A DNA stretch of 64,000 nt from Vibrio atlanticus (lineage in GTDB: Bacteria > Pseudomonadota > Gammaproteobacteria > Enterobacterales > Vibrionaceae), in the NCBI RefSeq assembly GCF_024347315.1, contig NZ_AP025460.1, positions 1,798,001-1,862,000 on the forward strand, read 5' to 3'. Under the pieces are notes generated by a model. The model did no database searches. It saw only the letters and a program-made list of their open reading frames with translations, and was not told the origin of the DNA. The translations under genes and the position numbers were made by a program. This document shows, in pieces, positions 1-7,808 of this stretch; position 1 is the stretch's first letter; the number at the start of each line of letters is the position of its first letter.

Positions 1-45
1 AACAAACACCGATAGTAAGACAATGTTTAATATTATTTTTCTCAT
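1..45 (-). CDS. N-terminus of an unidentified exported or membrane protein, cut by the window edge
   Basis: An ATG on the minus strand at 45 opens a frame that stays open to base 1. The 15 visible residues, MRKIILNIVLLSVFV, are a short basic start followed by a hydrophobic stretch, as in a signal peptide or first membrane segment. A GAAGG Shine-Dalgarno-like sequence lies just upstream. The rest of the gene is outside the window, so no function can be given. Confidence 0.45.
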   Translation of the reverse strand, partial: MRKIILNIVLLSVFV

Positions 46-373
46 AACCTTCGTCCAAAAATTTTGTATATCAAATCAATACTGAGCTAAATAGTAACCT
101 AAGTAATTACCAACATTAAGTAACTCTTTTAACCAGTCAAAAACCGTACGTATATGATGCCAAAAATGGTGAGCTACACTTGTAAGAGAACATGGTTCAC
201 TCGGATAGGTATCATTGGATAGACGAGTTATCGCCGCTTTAAGTGGCTGACATCGCAACCACCTCGCCTCAACCATCGTGTCGAAACACTAAAGTGACTC
301 GAACGAGAAATGCCAAGTGTTTAGCATCACTCTTAAATGCAGATATGGATAATAAGCACTTAATAATTGCTTT
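46..373. other. Intergenic stretch without a convincing gene
   Basis: This 328-base stretch holds a 66-codon minus-strand open frame (76-276). It has no visible Shine-Dalgarno sequence before its ATG, no recognisable domain and an unusual composition rich in His, Trp and Cys. I treat it as probably non-coding. I see no terminator or repeat here. Confidence 0.4.
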
Positions 374-625
374 CTATTGAGGCCTATCTTCTGGGTTATC
401 ACGATACCAAGCTTCCAGCAGTTCCCGACCATAGATGACTTCAGTCTGCATATGCATGTAAAGAAGGAATGCAGCCAATAGAAAACTAACGCCGTTCAAC
501 CACCTTAATGCCTGTTTACGCTCTGCATCATAGAAAAACATACTGATACCAACAAGCAAGAACGGATAACAACCGATAAGAAGTAACAACCAGCCTAGGT
601 AACTTGATATTGCCATATCTGTCAT
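374..625 (-). CDS. Small two-helix membrane protein, unknown function
   Basis: The 83-residue product has two hydrophobic segments at about residues 9-31 and 44-58, with a short basic loop (AERKQALRW) between them and an acidic, hydrophilic C-terminus. That predicts a small inner-membrane protein with both ends on the same side. The start ATG is preceded by a purine-rich run with five G. I do not recognise the family. It is transcribed on the same strand as its neighbours but separated from them by more than 200 bases, so it is probably monocistronic. Confidence 0.6.
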   Translation of the reverse strand: MTDMAISSYLGWLLLLIGCYPFLLVGISMFFYDAERKQALRWLNGVSFLLAAFLLYMHMQTEVIYGRELLEAWYRDNPEDRPQ

Positions 626-737
626 TTCCGCCCCCTAAGAGCCATTAGAAAACTCAGTGTATATTAGAGTAACTATTCAGCTATTCGGAGTTCAGACAAT
701 CGAGTTTCGAGTCACTTCAAATTGGGGTTGATGCTGG

Positions 738-767
738 GAGGTTAAGCGTGAGAAACGCTACCACCTC
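738..767. other. Hairpin in the 626-859 intergenic region
   Basis: GAGGT (738-742) pairs with ACCTC (763-767) and the inner AGCGT (745-749) pairs with ACGCT (755-759). The result is an interrupted ten-pair stem with a GAGAA loop. No T-run follows on either strand, so this is not a classic terminator. Its role is unknown. Confidence 0.4.
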
Positions 768-859
768 ACCAAAACCATTGCACCGCAAACACAAAAATCG
801 ACCGAAACTAAAAAATGCCGAGCGTTGGGAATTAGTATTAAGCTAATAAAAACTAAGTG

Positions 860-1273
860 CTACTCTCCACTTTCAAAGTGAGCAAAAACTTCTGCACCAG
901 TCATATTTTGTGTTTCATTTTTAAATTCGTAGTATTCGGGCTTTTCATCAATAAATATCTGATGAGTTAGCTTGTAGTCATCCCCTGACATCAATAATCC
1001 GACAGGAAGGTGATACTGATTATTTGGCACTAAAAAGTAGAACAAATGAGTACCACATTTACTGCAGAAACCTCTTTCTGCCCAATCGGATGACTGATAT
1101 CTCACAACATTTGATTCACCTGATATTTTAACTGAATCAGCGCAATCAATAGCTAACATCGGACCGCCAGACCAATTTCTACACATACTACAATGACAAG
1201 CCCCCAATTCATTACTGGCGTACTCTACTTCCAACTCAACCGAGCCACATAGGCACTTTCCTTTACCTTTCAT
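860..1273 (-). CDS. GFA (glutathione-dependent formaldehyde-activating)/CENP-V family protein
   Basis: The 137-residue protein carries the spaced cysteine pattern of the GFA/CENP-V zinc fold. CLCG lies at the N-terminus (near residue 8), CHCSMCRNWSGG near residues 26-37, and a later FCSKCGTHLF segment near residues 69-78. Family members bind two zinc ions. The name comes from Gfa, which speeds the formaldehyde-glutathione adduct reaction, but most bacterial members have no proven substrate. Length is normal and the gene appears intact. There is no partner gene for formaldehyde oxidation nearby, so a formaldehyde role is not supported by context. Confidence 0.85.
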   Translation of the reverse strand: MKGKGKCLCGSVELEVEYASNELGACHCSMCRNWSGGPMLAIDCADSVKISGESNVVRYQSSDWAERGFCSKCGTHLFYFLVPNNQYHLPVGLLMSGDDYKLTHQIFIDEKPEYYEFKNETQNMTGAEVFAHFESGE

Positions 1274-1337
1274 GAATCCTCCAATCTTTGCAATGTGTGT
1301 GAAATGAATAGCTGATAACGCTTTTTATACCGATGAC

Positions 1338-1484
1338 TTAATAAGAAAGGTTATTTTTATTTCCCTTCTCCGACAGATACGCGGCATACTTTTTAGAGAT
1401 CCATTTATGAATATGAAGCCCTGTTTTACGAAAAAGATACCAATCTATAGCAGCCAGAATCACCAAACCGATTACAGTTCCCAT
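1338..1484 (-). CDS. 48-residue small membrane-anchored protein
   Basis: This is a short frame of 48 codons. ATG at 1484 is preceded by a GGAGG Shine-Dalgarno sequence at good spacing (8 bases), and the frame ends at TAA (1338-1340). The product begins MGTVIGLVILAAIDWYLF, which is one hydrophobic segment. A basic tail with two His, several Lys and a KKYAAYL segment follows. That is the layout of a single-pass small inner-membrane protein with a cytoplasmic basic tail. No family is recognised. The strong ribosome site and compact gap between neighbours support it being real. Confidence 0.6.
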   Translation of the reverse strand: MGTVIGLVILAAIDWYLFRKTGLHIHKWISKKYAAYLSEKGNKNNLSY

Positions 1485-1578
1485 AACAAAACCTCCATGC
1501 TCATTTAAATGTCACTCTAGCAAATAGTTAAGAAAATCACCGTGAGCCTAAACATACTATCAATGCAAGTTGGGTGAA

Positions 1579-1953
1579 TTAGCGCGACCTAATGTTTTCG
1601 GCGACACGCCACAACACACCACTTGGGTCAATGATACAAAACTCAAGCATTCCCCAAGGCTGCTCAACAACCTCGGAAACGGTAACTTCAAATTCCGACA
1701 CTACATTAGAGTTTTGGATATGTTGATACCAACTTTTTACGTCTTCAACCAGCAAGTGCATCATGTAATTGCGACAGTGCGCAGGTTCGTAAAAGTTTTG
1801 CAGAAGGAACGCACAACTGCCGTGTCTTAGATACGCGATATCGTGAAATTCAGACATCACTTCGAAGCCGATTGACTGGTAAAAACGCTTAGATAAATCG
1901 AAGTCTTTCGCGGGTACGAAAGACTTAATTTCTGAGACTTTGAGGTTTTCCAT
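1579..1953 (-). CDS. VOC-superfamily (glyoxalase/bleomycin-resistance-like) protein
   Basis: The 124-residue product has the beta-alpha-beta-beta-beta repeat of the vicinal oxygen chelate fold. Its N-terminus (IKSFVPAKDFDLSKRFYQSIGF) is the typical first motif of the family, and the C-terminal half ends with FCIIDPSGVLWRVAEN, the usual DPxGxxW strand. Members include glyoxalases, dioxygenases and antibiotic-binding proteins, and sequence alone does not give the substrate. One His and Glu pair of a metal site is possible (H86 in MHLLVED and E110 in MLEF) but not certain. The gene stands alone on the minus strand, 58 bases beyond the end of rsuA. Confidence 0.8.
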   Translation of the reverse strand: MENLKVSEIKSFVPAKDFDLSKRFYQSIGFEVMSEFHDIAYLRHGSCAFLLQNFYEPAHCRNYMMHLLVEDVKSWYQHIQNSNVVSEFEVTVSEVVEQPWGMLEFCIIDPSGVLWRVAENIRSR

Positions 1954-2011
1954 CCTACATCCTTATAGTGTTGATATTCTTGTGCTGACACGCTTTAAAC
2001 GATTAAAACGT

Positions 2012-2710
2012 TTATTCTGAGCCCTGCTGAAATGAGTCGACTTCGGCTTGGGTTAAGTAACGCCACTGACCTGCTTCAACATCTAAACGAACATCACCAA
2101 TCTGTTCACGGTGAAGGCCAACAACTCGATTACCTACCGCGGCAAACATTCGTTTAACTTGATGAAACTTACCTTCTGTAATGGTCAACAGCACCTCTTT
2201 ACTGGTAATCACTTCGAGCTCTGCCGGACGCGTCAGTTTTTGTTCGCCTTGCAATGGAATGCCCGCTTTGAACTTATCAGCGACATCGTCTTTGATATCT
2301 CGTGACAATGTCACGCGGTACACCTTCTTACATGACTTGGTTGGCAGTGTGATGTTGAATGACCAGCGCCCGTCATCAGTAATCAAGACTAAGCCTGTAG
2401 TGTCGGCATCTAAGCGCCCTGCGATATGCAGTTCTGATGCTTTCTCTAACTCTAGGTAATTGAAAAGCGATGGGTACACTTCGTCGATATTGGAACAGAT
2501 GGTGCCCGCAGGCTTGTGCATTAAGATGTATCTAAACTCTCGTAGCGTTAATGCATCACCATTAAGCAGGATAGCGTTACTTTCATGAATCTGAGTAGAC
2601 TCGTCTAGCACAACCACACTGTTCACACTCACCTCACCGTTTTGGATTCGCTGAACGGCTTCGAGTTTTGTTAGTTCTGTGCTTTTACAAAGGTATTTAT
2701 CAAGGCGCAT
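2012..2710 (-). CDS. rsuA: 16S rRNA pseudouridine(516) synthase RsuA
   Basis: RsuA isomerises U516 of 16S rRNA to pseudouridine during 30S assembly. The 232-residue product starts MRLDKYLCKSTELTK and has an S4 RNA-binding domain at about residues 1-60. The catalytic RluB/RsuA-family motif with its Asp is AGRLDADTTGLVLITDDG (about residues 97-114). EGKFHQVKRMFAAVGN near residue 180 is the second family motif. I place the start at 2710 rather than the longer ATG at 2728, because MRLDKY is the conserved N-terminus. The preceding zinc-ribbon gene overlaps this start as TAATG, which suggests translational coupling. Confidence 0.92.
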   Translation of the reverse strand: MRLDKYLCKSTELTKLEAVQRIQNGEVSVNSVVVLDESTQIHESNAILLNGDALTLREFRYILMHKPAGTICSNIDEVYPSLFNYLELEKASELHIAGRLDADTTGLVLITDDGRWSFNITLPTKSCKKVYRVTLSRDIKDDVADKFKAGIPLQGEQKLTRPAELEVITSKEVLLTITEGKFHQVKRMFAAVGNRVVGLHREQIGDVRLDVEAGQWRYLTQAEVDSFQQGSE

Positions 2711-2871
2711 TAATCGTCGGCACCACATTTAGCACAAGGCTTGTAAGTTCGTTCACCTTGCTCGATAACCACATAGTCACCAACGCACTTGTCACATAAA
2801 GCGAGCTTGGGGTAAGCCTCTTTTTGTTTCTTTGCGTTGATGTTGCCTTCGGTGGTGTATACGGTTCTCAT
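2710..2871 (-). CDS. 53-residue zinc-ribbon protein coupled to rsuA
   Basis: The product starts MRTVYTTEGNINAKK and has two CxxC knuckles, CDKC (about residue 26) and CAKCG near the end. It is therefore probably a small zinc-ribbon protein. The frame reads back to 2916, but the ATG at 2871 gives the more natural start. Its TAA shares a base with the ATG of rsuA, so the two are almost certainly cotranscribed and coupled. No function is known to me. The link with an rRNA-modifying enzyme makes an RNA- or ribosome-related role possible, which is inference only. Confidence 0.75.
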   Translation of the reverse strand: MRTVYTTEGNINAKKQKEAYPKLALCDKCVGDYVVIEQGERTYKPCAKCGADD

Positions 2872-3046
2872 TTTTATGCCTTGTTTTAATAACTTGCTAG
2901 GCGCAAATTGTATCACTGTTTACAGCTTTGATTGGAGTGGTGGTGCATAGATAAATTGTTTTTAAGCGCCGCCATTCCATGTTCTCGCCCCGTAACGGCT
3001 TAACCATGAACAACAAAGTCAACGTGCCACGCCTATCAGTGGTAAA

Positions 3047-3481
3047 ATGATAAAAGCTCACCAACCAATGAAGTCACTAATGAAAAATTGTAATCAATGC
3101 GGGAAATGCTGTATCAAATACGGAGATGGTGACCTTGCCGCAACTCAAGAAGAGATCGATTTGTGGGAGCTGTTCAACCCAGACATCTTTGAATATGTTC
3201 GAGGAAGCGAGATCTGGTTCGACCCTGAATCTGGCGAACGTTTAACTCGCTGCCCTTTTCTGGAGCTGGTTCCGACGAAAGACACCAAAGCTCAAGCCAA
3301 GTATACATGTAGTATTTACTTAGACCGACCAGAAGATTGCCGACACTACCCAAGCCTAATTAATGAGATGGTACGAGATGAGTGTGAAATGATTGAGGTG
3401 GTGGATTTACAAGACACGAAGAAAGCTCAAAGGAAACTCGACCTATTGATGAAAGACAGCCGCCCTTCAAGCTATTCGTAA
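3047..3481 (+). CDS. YkgJ-family cysteine cluster protein
   Basis: The 144-residue protein has the YkgJ signature of clustered cysteines. CNQCGKCC lies near residue 15, followed by RCPFLE, CSIYLDRPEDCRHYP and a late C near residue 124. These residues are thought to bind zinc or an iron-sulfur cluster. The family is widespread and mostly uncharacterised. The first ATG is used here, but Met8 or Met12 could be the true start, since neither has a strong Shine-Dalgarno sequence. It is divergent from the zinc-ribbon/rsuA pair and convergent with the Nudix gene. Confidence 0.82.
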   Translation: MIKAHQPMKSLMKNCNQCGKCCIKYGDGDLAATQEEIDLWELFNPDIFEYVRGSEIWFDPESGERLTRCPFLELVPTKDTKAQAKYTCSIYLDRPEDCRHYPSLINEMVRDECEMIEVVDLQDTKKAQRKLDLLMKDSRPSSYS

Positions 3482-3534
3482 GCGATGATCTCTTGAAGAT
3501 CAATCTTCAGCATTAGTTAATAGCCGCTAAAACC

Positions 3535-3936
3535 TTAAGCCAAATACTGGTTCGCTTCTAACCAATCAAGCGCAACCAGTGCTGCCAATGAACATACTGC
3601 TCTGTCGTTGCCATCAACTAACTTAAGCTCTTCGATTTCGGCATCTGGAGACAATTCACCAGTATAGTCAGCAAGATAACAAGTCAATTGCACTGATACG
3701 CCTTCCGCTTTGCCATCAGCTTGGCCTGTAAACGTCTCGACGTATTTGATGGAATCAGGCACTAAATCGACTGAGATCTCTTCTTTGATTTCGCGAACCA
3801 GTGCTTGTTCATCACTTTCACCAGCTTCACGCTTACCACCCGGTAGATAGAACAGTTCTTTGCCTTTTGATCTGACCATCAACAGCTTGCCGTCTTTGAT
3901 GAATATCCAAGCCAGCTTATCAATTACCTTATGCAT
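3535..3936 (-). CDS. Nudix hydrolase
   Basis: Nudix enzymes hydrolyse nucleoside diphosphates linked to another moiety, using a metal-binding loop. The 133-residue protein has the Nudix box around residues 33-56. GGKREAGESDEQALV is followed by REIKEEISV, which matches Gx5Ex7REUxEExGU except that the last Gly is Ser. The frame extends upstream to 4104, but those 56 extra residues look unlike protein. ATG 3936 has AAGG upstream and yields the standard Nudix N-terminus (MHKVIDKLAWIFIKDGKLL), so I chose it. The substrate is unknown and the gene stands alone. Confidence 0.88.
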   Translation of the reverse strand: MHKVIDKLAWIFIKDGKLLMVRSKGKELFYLPGGKREAGESDEQALVREIKEEISVDLVPDSIKYVETFTGQADGKAEGVSVQLTCYLADYTGELSPDAEIEELKLVDGNDRAVCSLAALVALDWLEANQYLA

Positions 3937-4164
3937 GTCGTTAGACCTTATTTCTGTTTTAGTTCTCATTATTACTGAATCTAGCCACACCATTAGTCGC
4001 GACCAAACAAAGCCTTGGTATGTTACACGCTGCAATGAATATACTCTATTGAATCGAATAGGAAATATCATCGCCAAACCGAAAAATGACAGCGTTCGAG
4101 ACAATGCTCGTCAACTGTCATTCGCGATGTTTACTGATTGTTCGTTAGCTGTTCGCGAATATTA

Positions 4165-4545
4165 TCAATCGACCAACCACTTAAGCGCAGAGTCGTGGTC
4201 TTCGAATGACTTAATCTCACCAGACACAAACCAACTCCCTACTTTTGAAGCGAATTCTTGCCAGCTTTTATCACCATAAATCGCGATTTTGTCTATCTTC
4301 GAATTGAGCTCTAATCCCAGTTTGAAATCATCCCAAGCAGCACGTAACTCCCAACCCGTTAAGGTGGAGATGTCGACCAGCATCTTGAGTTTAGATGAAT
4401 CGAGTTCTTCTAGCGTGGTATTTAGAATTGGCATCATTGCCTGATAGTCATCGTGTGTGAGTTTGCCTTTCGCTTTAAACACAACGATGGTTTCACCGCT
4501 AACACGTTCAATTCCAACCGATATTCCGTGACGTTCGATACTCAT
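4165..4545 (-). CDS. SpoIIAA-like (STAS/SEC14-like) protein
   Basis: The 126-residue protein matches the SpoIIAA-like family pattern. It has an N-terminal strand (ETIVVFKAKGKLTHDDYQAM), a LKMLVDISTLTGWELRAAWDD centre, a IDKIAIYGDKSWQ strand and a FVSGEIKSFEDHDSALKWL end. These proteins share the STAS/CRAL-TRIO fold and may bind lipids or act in protein switching. No anti-sigma partner or transporter is adjacent, so a sulfate-transport or sigma-regulation role is not supported. Length is normal and the gene is monocistronic. Confidence 0.85.
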   Translation of the reverse strand: MSIERHGISVGIERVSGETIVVFKAKGKLTHDDYQAMMPILNTTLEELDSSKLKMLVDISTLTGWELRAAWDDFKLGLELNSKIDKIAIYGDKSWQEFASKVGSWFVSGEIKSFEDHDSALKWLVD

Positions 4546-4658
4546 AGCCTAGCCCTCATAGTGGAAACTAGACTTAGCTTAGAGGATTAGACAGCAAAGA
4601 GATGAGACGTTGGCGTCAAAACAGACAAGCATCCGAACGAGTTTTAGTTACTGACATT

Positions 4659-5255
4659 TTAACGGCGTTTAATCGCAACGACCGAGTAAGTGTGCCAATG
4701 CTTCACCCTACCCAGCGACGTGAGTGCTTGTTCGTCTCGCTCATGGAATCGTACTATCTCAAAGTCGTTGAATAAGCTAAGTACTTTGGCTTTTGTTAAC
4801 GGCGTTGTTGGGGTTCGATAGCCATGTGCCCAACTGTCATCGACGCCCATGAAATCGCCTGCGAATACACCACCGATTTCAAGACAGTTTTCAATATTGT
4901 GCCAAACCCCGTCAAAACGGGTTGGGTCAGCAAAAAACAGACTCGAATTGGCAATCACTACGCCAGATTTAGGGTAATCATAGTGTTCAAATCCACTTTC
5001 AGATATTTTGACCAAAGATTTGCGACCAAAACGATCCCGACATATAGCAATCGAATCAGGATTAACGTCGAAGCCATACACTTGATACGCTTGTTGTTCT
5101 AAAAAGGCGATGTCACTACCTGTTCCACAACCACAATCAATCGCAACATTTAAGCCTGACTCATTCAGTTTGATTGCGAATTCAGTTCTCTTTAAATGAG
5201 GTTTGCTTAGTGCTTTTTGGTAATACTGACGCCAGATCTCAGAGTGATCATCCAT
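4659..5255 (-). CDS. Class I SAM-dependent methyltransferase
   Basis: The 198-residue protein has a Rossmann-type methyltransferase core. Motif I is VAIDCGCGTGSDIAFL (about residues 35-50), the acidic motif II is VYGFDVNPDSIAIC (residues 57-70), and a later SGVVIANSSLFF forms the post-motif strand. The N-terminal IWRQYYQKALSKPHLKRTEF resembles small TehB-like methyltransferases. The substrate is not known. The start overlaps the end of the upstream HAD gene by 8 bases, so it is the last gene of a three-gene operon with that phosphatase and a 2-hydroxyacid dehydrogenase. Confidence 0.85.
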   Translation of the reverse strand: MDDHSEIWRQYYQKALSKPHLKRTEFAIKLNESGLNVAIDCGCGTGSDIAFLEQQAYQVYGFDVNPDSIAICRDRFGRKSLVKISESGFEHYDYPKSGVVIANSSLFFADPTRFDGVWHNIENCLEIGGVFAGDFMGVDDSWAHGYRTPTTPLTKAKVLSLFNDFEIVRFHERDEQALTSLGRVKHWHTYSVVAIKRR

Positions 5256-5763
5256 GGTACTTCTCCAACAGTTCGCTTAGGGATTGAACTTGCATGACAT
5301 TCGGATGCCCTGACTTAAGATCAGCGCCCTCCGTGTTCAACCACACCGCTTTCAAACCCGCTTCAAGTGCTGGGTAAATGTCTTTGTCTAAGGTGTCACC
5401 CACCATGGTGATATCTTGTGGTGCTACACCGAGTTTGGAAATGATGGCAGGATAAAAGCCCGAATCGAACTTAGAAAAGCCAATGCTCGCCTTACAAAAG
5501 TAACCCAAGATATATTGAGACAGGCCAACACGCTCGAAGGCACGAATGATGTCGTCTTTACTGGAATCACCAGCATTGGTGGCAACGTAGACTTGATGAT
5601 TTTTGGAGAGTTCAGCCAGTAATGCACGAGCACCACTCACTTCTTGTACGATTTCCCAGTCACACATCTTCCCTTGTGCGTCTGGGAAATCGACCATCAG
5701 CGTATTGCCCCAGTCGAATAAGACTATTTCTGTTAATTCGATTAGCTTTGTCGTCTTGTTCAT
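5248..5763 (-). CDS. HAD-superfamily hydrolase
   Basis: HAD enzymes are mostly phosphatases that use an aspartyl-phosphate intermediate. The 171-residue protein from ATG 5763 has motif I FDWGNTL (first Asp present, second acidic position replaced by Gly, as in several subgroups), motif II YVATNAGD and motif IV MVGDTLDKDIYPALEAG. The frame runs upstream to 5994 into the dehydrogenase gene, but MNKTTKLIELTEIVLFDWG is the natural start. It lies 28 bases after the dehydrogenase and overlaps the methyltransferase. The substrate is unknown. The Gly in motif I may affect catalytic rate. Confidence 0.85.
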   Translation of the reverse strand: MNKTTKLIELTEIVLFDWGNTLMVDFPDAQGKMCDWEIVQEVSGARALLAELSKNHQVYVATNAGDSSKDDIIRAFERVGLSQYILGYFCKASIGFSKFDSGFYPAIISKLGVAPQDITMVGDTLDKDIYPALEAGLKAVWLNTEGADLKSGHPNVMQVQSLSELLEKYHG

Positions 5764-5791
5764 CTTGCCTCCTGCATTGGTCATAACTCTT

Positions 5792-6736
5792 CTACAAGCT
5801 ATCTTTTTGATAGGACAGAATGTTGTCGAAGGCGATATCGAAGTAGAGTTCGTAGCTATTTTGTTCAACATAGCCCAAATGTGGGGTCGCAGTGACGTTA
5901 GGCAGAGATAGTAACGGTTCAGTGTTCTCTGTTGCAGGCTCACAATCAAACACATCAATAGCGGCTGTTTTGGTCGGTACGCCACGTAGTTCATGATACA
6001 AGGCCATCGGTTCGACTAACTCGGCACGACTGATGTTCACAAACAGTGAGTTCAGTTTCATCAAGCTCAGGTCTCGTGCTGTAACACATCCTCTCGTGAC
6101 ATCATTCAAACGTAAGTGCAAGGAGAGCACATCAACTTCTCGAAAGAAGTCTTTTTTGGTTGTAGCAGCTTTGAAGCCATCTGCTTGTGCTTGATCTCGT
6201 GAGGTTTGGCTCCCCCATACCACAACAGACATCCCAAACGCTTTGGCATATTGTGCAATGCATTTGCCGATCTTACCGTAGCCCCAAATACCTAGCTTCA
6301 AGCCCTTCAACGTTCTGCCTAGGCCGAGTGAGCCTGAATCTTGCCATTGATTCTGTTTCAGGTTTGATGCATAAGTAGGAATATGACGAGAGGCGGCCAT
6401 AATCAACGCCCAACATAACTCAGAGGGCGCAACTGGCGAGCCTCGGCCTTCTAAAACGGTAACACCAAATCGTTCGCACATTTGCGGGTCGATATGGTTA
6501 CTCACTTTGCCCGTCTGGCTAATAAGCTTAAGGTTTGGGAGCTGCGATAACAGAGATTCGGTGATCTCGGTTCTTTCACGAATGAGCACAATGGCTTCAA
6601 ACGGGACCAACTTAGCGACGAGCTCTTGCTCTAAGTAAGTCTCGGTAAATACCGTGACATCGTGTTGTTCGAGTTTGTTGAAGCAATCGAGGTCTTTTAC
6701 AACGTTCTGGTAGTCATCCAATATCGCTATTTTCAC
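5792..6736 (-). CDS. D-2-hydroxyacid dehydrogenase family protein
   Basis: The 314-residue protein belongs to the D-isomer 2-hydroxyacid dehydrogenase family, which oxidises or reduces 2-hydroxy acids with NAD(P). The NAD-binding Rossmann domain begins at LGIWGYGKIGKCIAQYAK (about residues 148-165). The three catalytic residues sit in NISRAELVE (Arg), DVFDCEPA (Glu) and TPHLGY (His). The N-terminal substrate domain starts MKIAILDDYQN, a form common in members annotated as phosphoglycerate-dehydrogenase-like. It is the first gene of an operon with the HAD phosphatase and the methyltransferase. The substrate is not predictable. Confidence 0.88.
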   Translation of the reverse strand: MKIAILDDYQNVVKDLDCFNKLEQHDVTVFTETYLEQELVAKLVPFEAIVLIRERTEITESLLSQLPNLKLISQTGKVSNHIDPQMCERFGVTVLEGRGSPVAPSELCWALIMAASRHIPTYASNLKQNQWQDSGSLGLGRTLKGLKLGIWGYGKIGKCIAQYAKAFGMSVVVWGSQTSRDQAQADGFKAATTKKDFFREVDVLSLHLRLNDVTRGCVTARDLSLMKLNSLFVNISRAELVEPMALYHELRGVPTKTAAIDVFDCEPATENTEPLLSLPNVTATPHLGYVEQNSYELYFDIAFDNILSYQKDSL

Positions 6737-6832
6737 ATCACTCTCCTTGTGATTGTTAGTTATCTTGTATTGTTCAAATAAAGACTAAAGTGCCATACCT
6801 CGAGATTCAACATAGCACTCACAGGGACTTCA

Positions 6833-7297
6833 CTATTGATAAACCACTTTGAAACGCTCCAACATAAGTAACATGTCTTCACTTGGTGAGATCTTGAGCT
6901 CTTCACATTCACTTGAGAAGAAATTCCAGTGAGCTTCTCTCCACCATTCTAGTGTTTTGTCACCCTCGCCTTCTGCAGCAGCAAACTCAGCGGTCACTTC
7001 GTTGTATTGGCACGACGACACCGACGTGATCTCTACAATGCAAACTGGCTTACCATCCCAATCGGTGACGACTTGCAAGTGACCAACGACTGGTCTCGTC
7101 TCACCTTCATGGGTATACCAGTATTCAAGGCCGCAGGACGCTCGTTTTTCACCCTTGAGAATTAACTGAGCGCAGAGGTTGGCGTTGTATTCATCAGCAC
7201 AGTAATAGTCGGCACTAAAAGAGGTGTATTGCGAAGCAACGTCTGCTGGCAATGTGTTGAGGTAGCTATCAAGATAAGCTTTGCTTCTTTCTTCCAT
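6833..7297 (-). CDS. ASCH domain protein
   Basis: The 154-residue protein has the ASCH (PUA-like beta-barrel) fold pattern. CAQLILKGEKRASCGLEYWY (about residues 41-60) contains the conserved GxKxxx motif. VVGHLQVVTDWDGKPVCIVEITSV and the WREAHWNFF segment follow, as in the larger ASCH family members. ASCH proteins are predicted to bind RNA or modified nucleosides, and some relatives are N4-acetylcytidine amidohydrolases. A specific activity here is not established. The gene is monocistronic with a 511-base intergenic region upstream. Confidence 0.85.
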   Translation of the reverse strand: MEERSKAYLDSYLNTLPADVASQYTSFSADYYCADEYNANLCAQLILKGEKRASCGLEYWYTHEGETRPVVGHLQVVTDWDGKPVCIVEITSVSSCQYNEVTAEFAAAEGEGDKTLEWWREAHWNFFSSECEELKISPSEDMLLMLERFKVVYQ

Positions 7298-7808
7298 GAT
7301 CTTTCCAAATTCAATATTAGGTTGAGCCGATAAATACTTATAGATTAAGCATCTGGCTGCATTGGGAGTAACCTATCAAGTCAGGTTATTGCTGTAAACC
7401 GAGTGAATATCAAAATGTGGGCTGAGAAAGAAGAATATTGGTGGGAATGTTTGTCAATAGATACCAAATAAAACAGAAGCAGGATATACCTGCCTCTGTT
7501 GTTTATTAGTATGACGTTGTCCAGTTAATGAACTATTGAAGCCACTCAAGATCCACATAGCAAGACGATTACACGCTCAGTTTTCGCCCACTATCCATAC
7601 CCACCAGCATTCTTTCGAAGTCACAACACATAACCAATCGTGATGTTAAATCTATTGTTCAGTTTATTTATCCAACATCGATTTTTACGTATCGTACAAC
7701 CTCAAGCAATGCAGCAGCCCTACAGCGTTAAGTACGTTAGGCCAGCGACTAGTGGGATTGGTTAGCCACACATTGCCTTTACGAAATTAAATAACGATAG
7801 GAAATATC
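7298..7808. other. Long divergent intergenic region with two hairpins
   Basis: This 511-base gap separates the minus-strand ASCH gene and the plus-strand lipoprotein gene. It holds a small stem at 7369-7388 (TAACCT pairing with AGGTTA) and a terminator-like hairpin at 7472-7500. A plus-strand transcript ending at that hairpin would carry an 18-codon frame (7415-7471) with no good Shine-Dalgarno sequence. A small RNA is possible. The last 300 bases show only the lipoprotein leader, with AGGA before its ATG. Confidence 0.4.
7472..7500 (+). terminator. Hairpin terminator with no annotated gene before it
   Basis: AACAGAAGCAGG (7472-7483) pairs with CCTGCCTCTGTT (7489-7500) with one mismatch and a five-base loop. 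TGTTTATTAG follows. It lies between divergent genes, where a terminator is not expected, hence the small-RNA suggestion. Confidence 0.5.

Noticed and set aside
76..276. 66-codon minus-strand open frame
   Set aside because: It has no Shine-Dalgarno sequence, no recognisable domain and unusual residue composition, so I describe the stretch as intergenic.
1..1953. Superintegron gene cassettes (GFA and VOC genes on one strand with small genes)
   Set aside because: I found no repeated attC-like sites between the genes; the hairpin at 738-767 occurs once only.
7415..7471. 18-codon open frame before the hairpin at 7472
   Set aside because: It has no convincing ribosome site. The hairpin may belong to a non-coding RNA instead.
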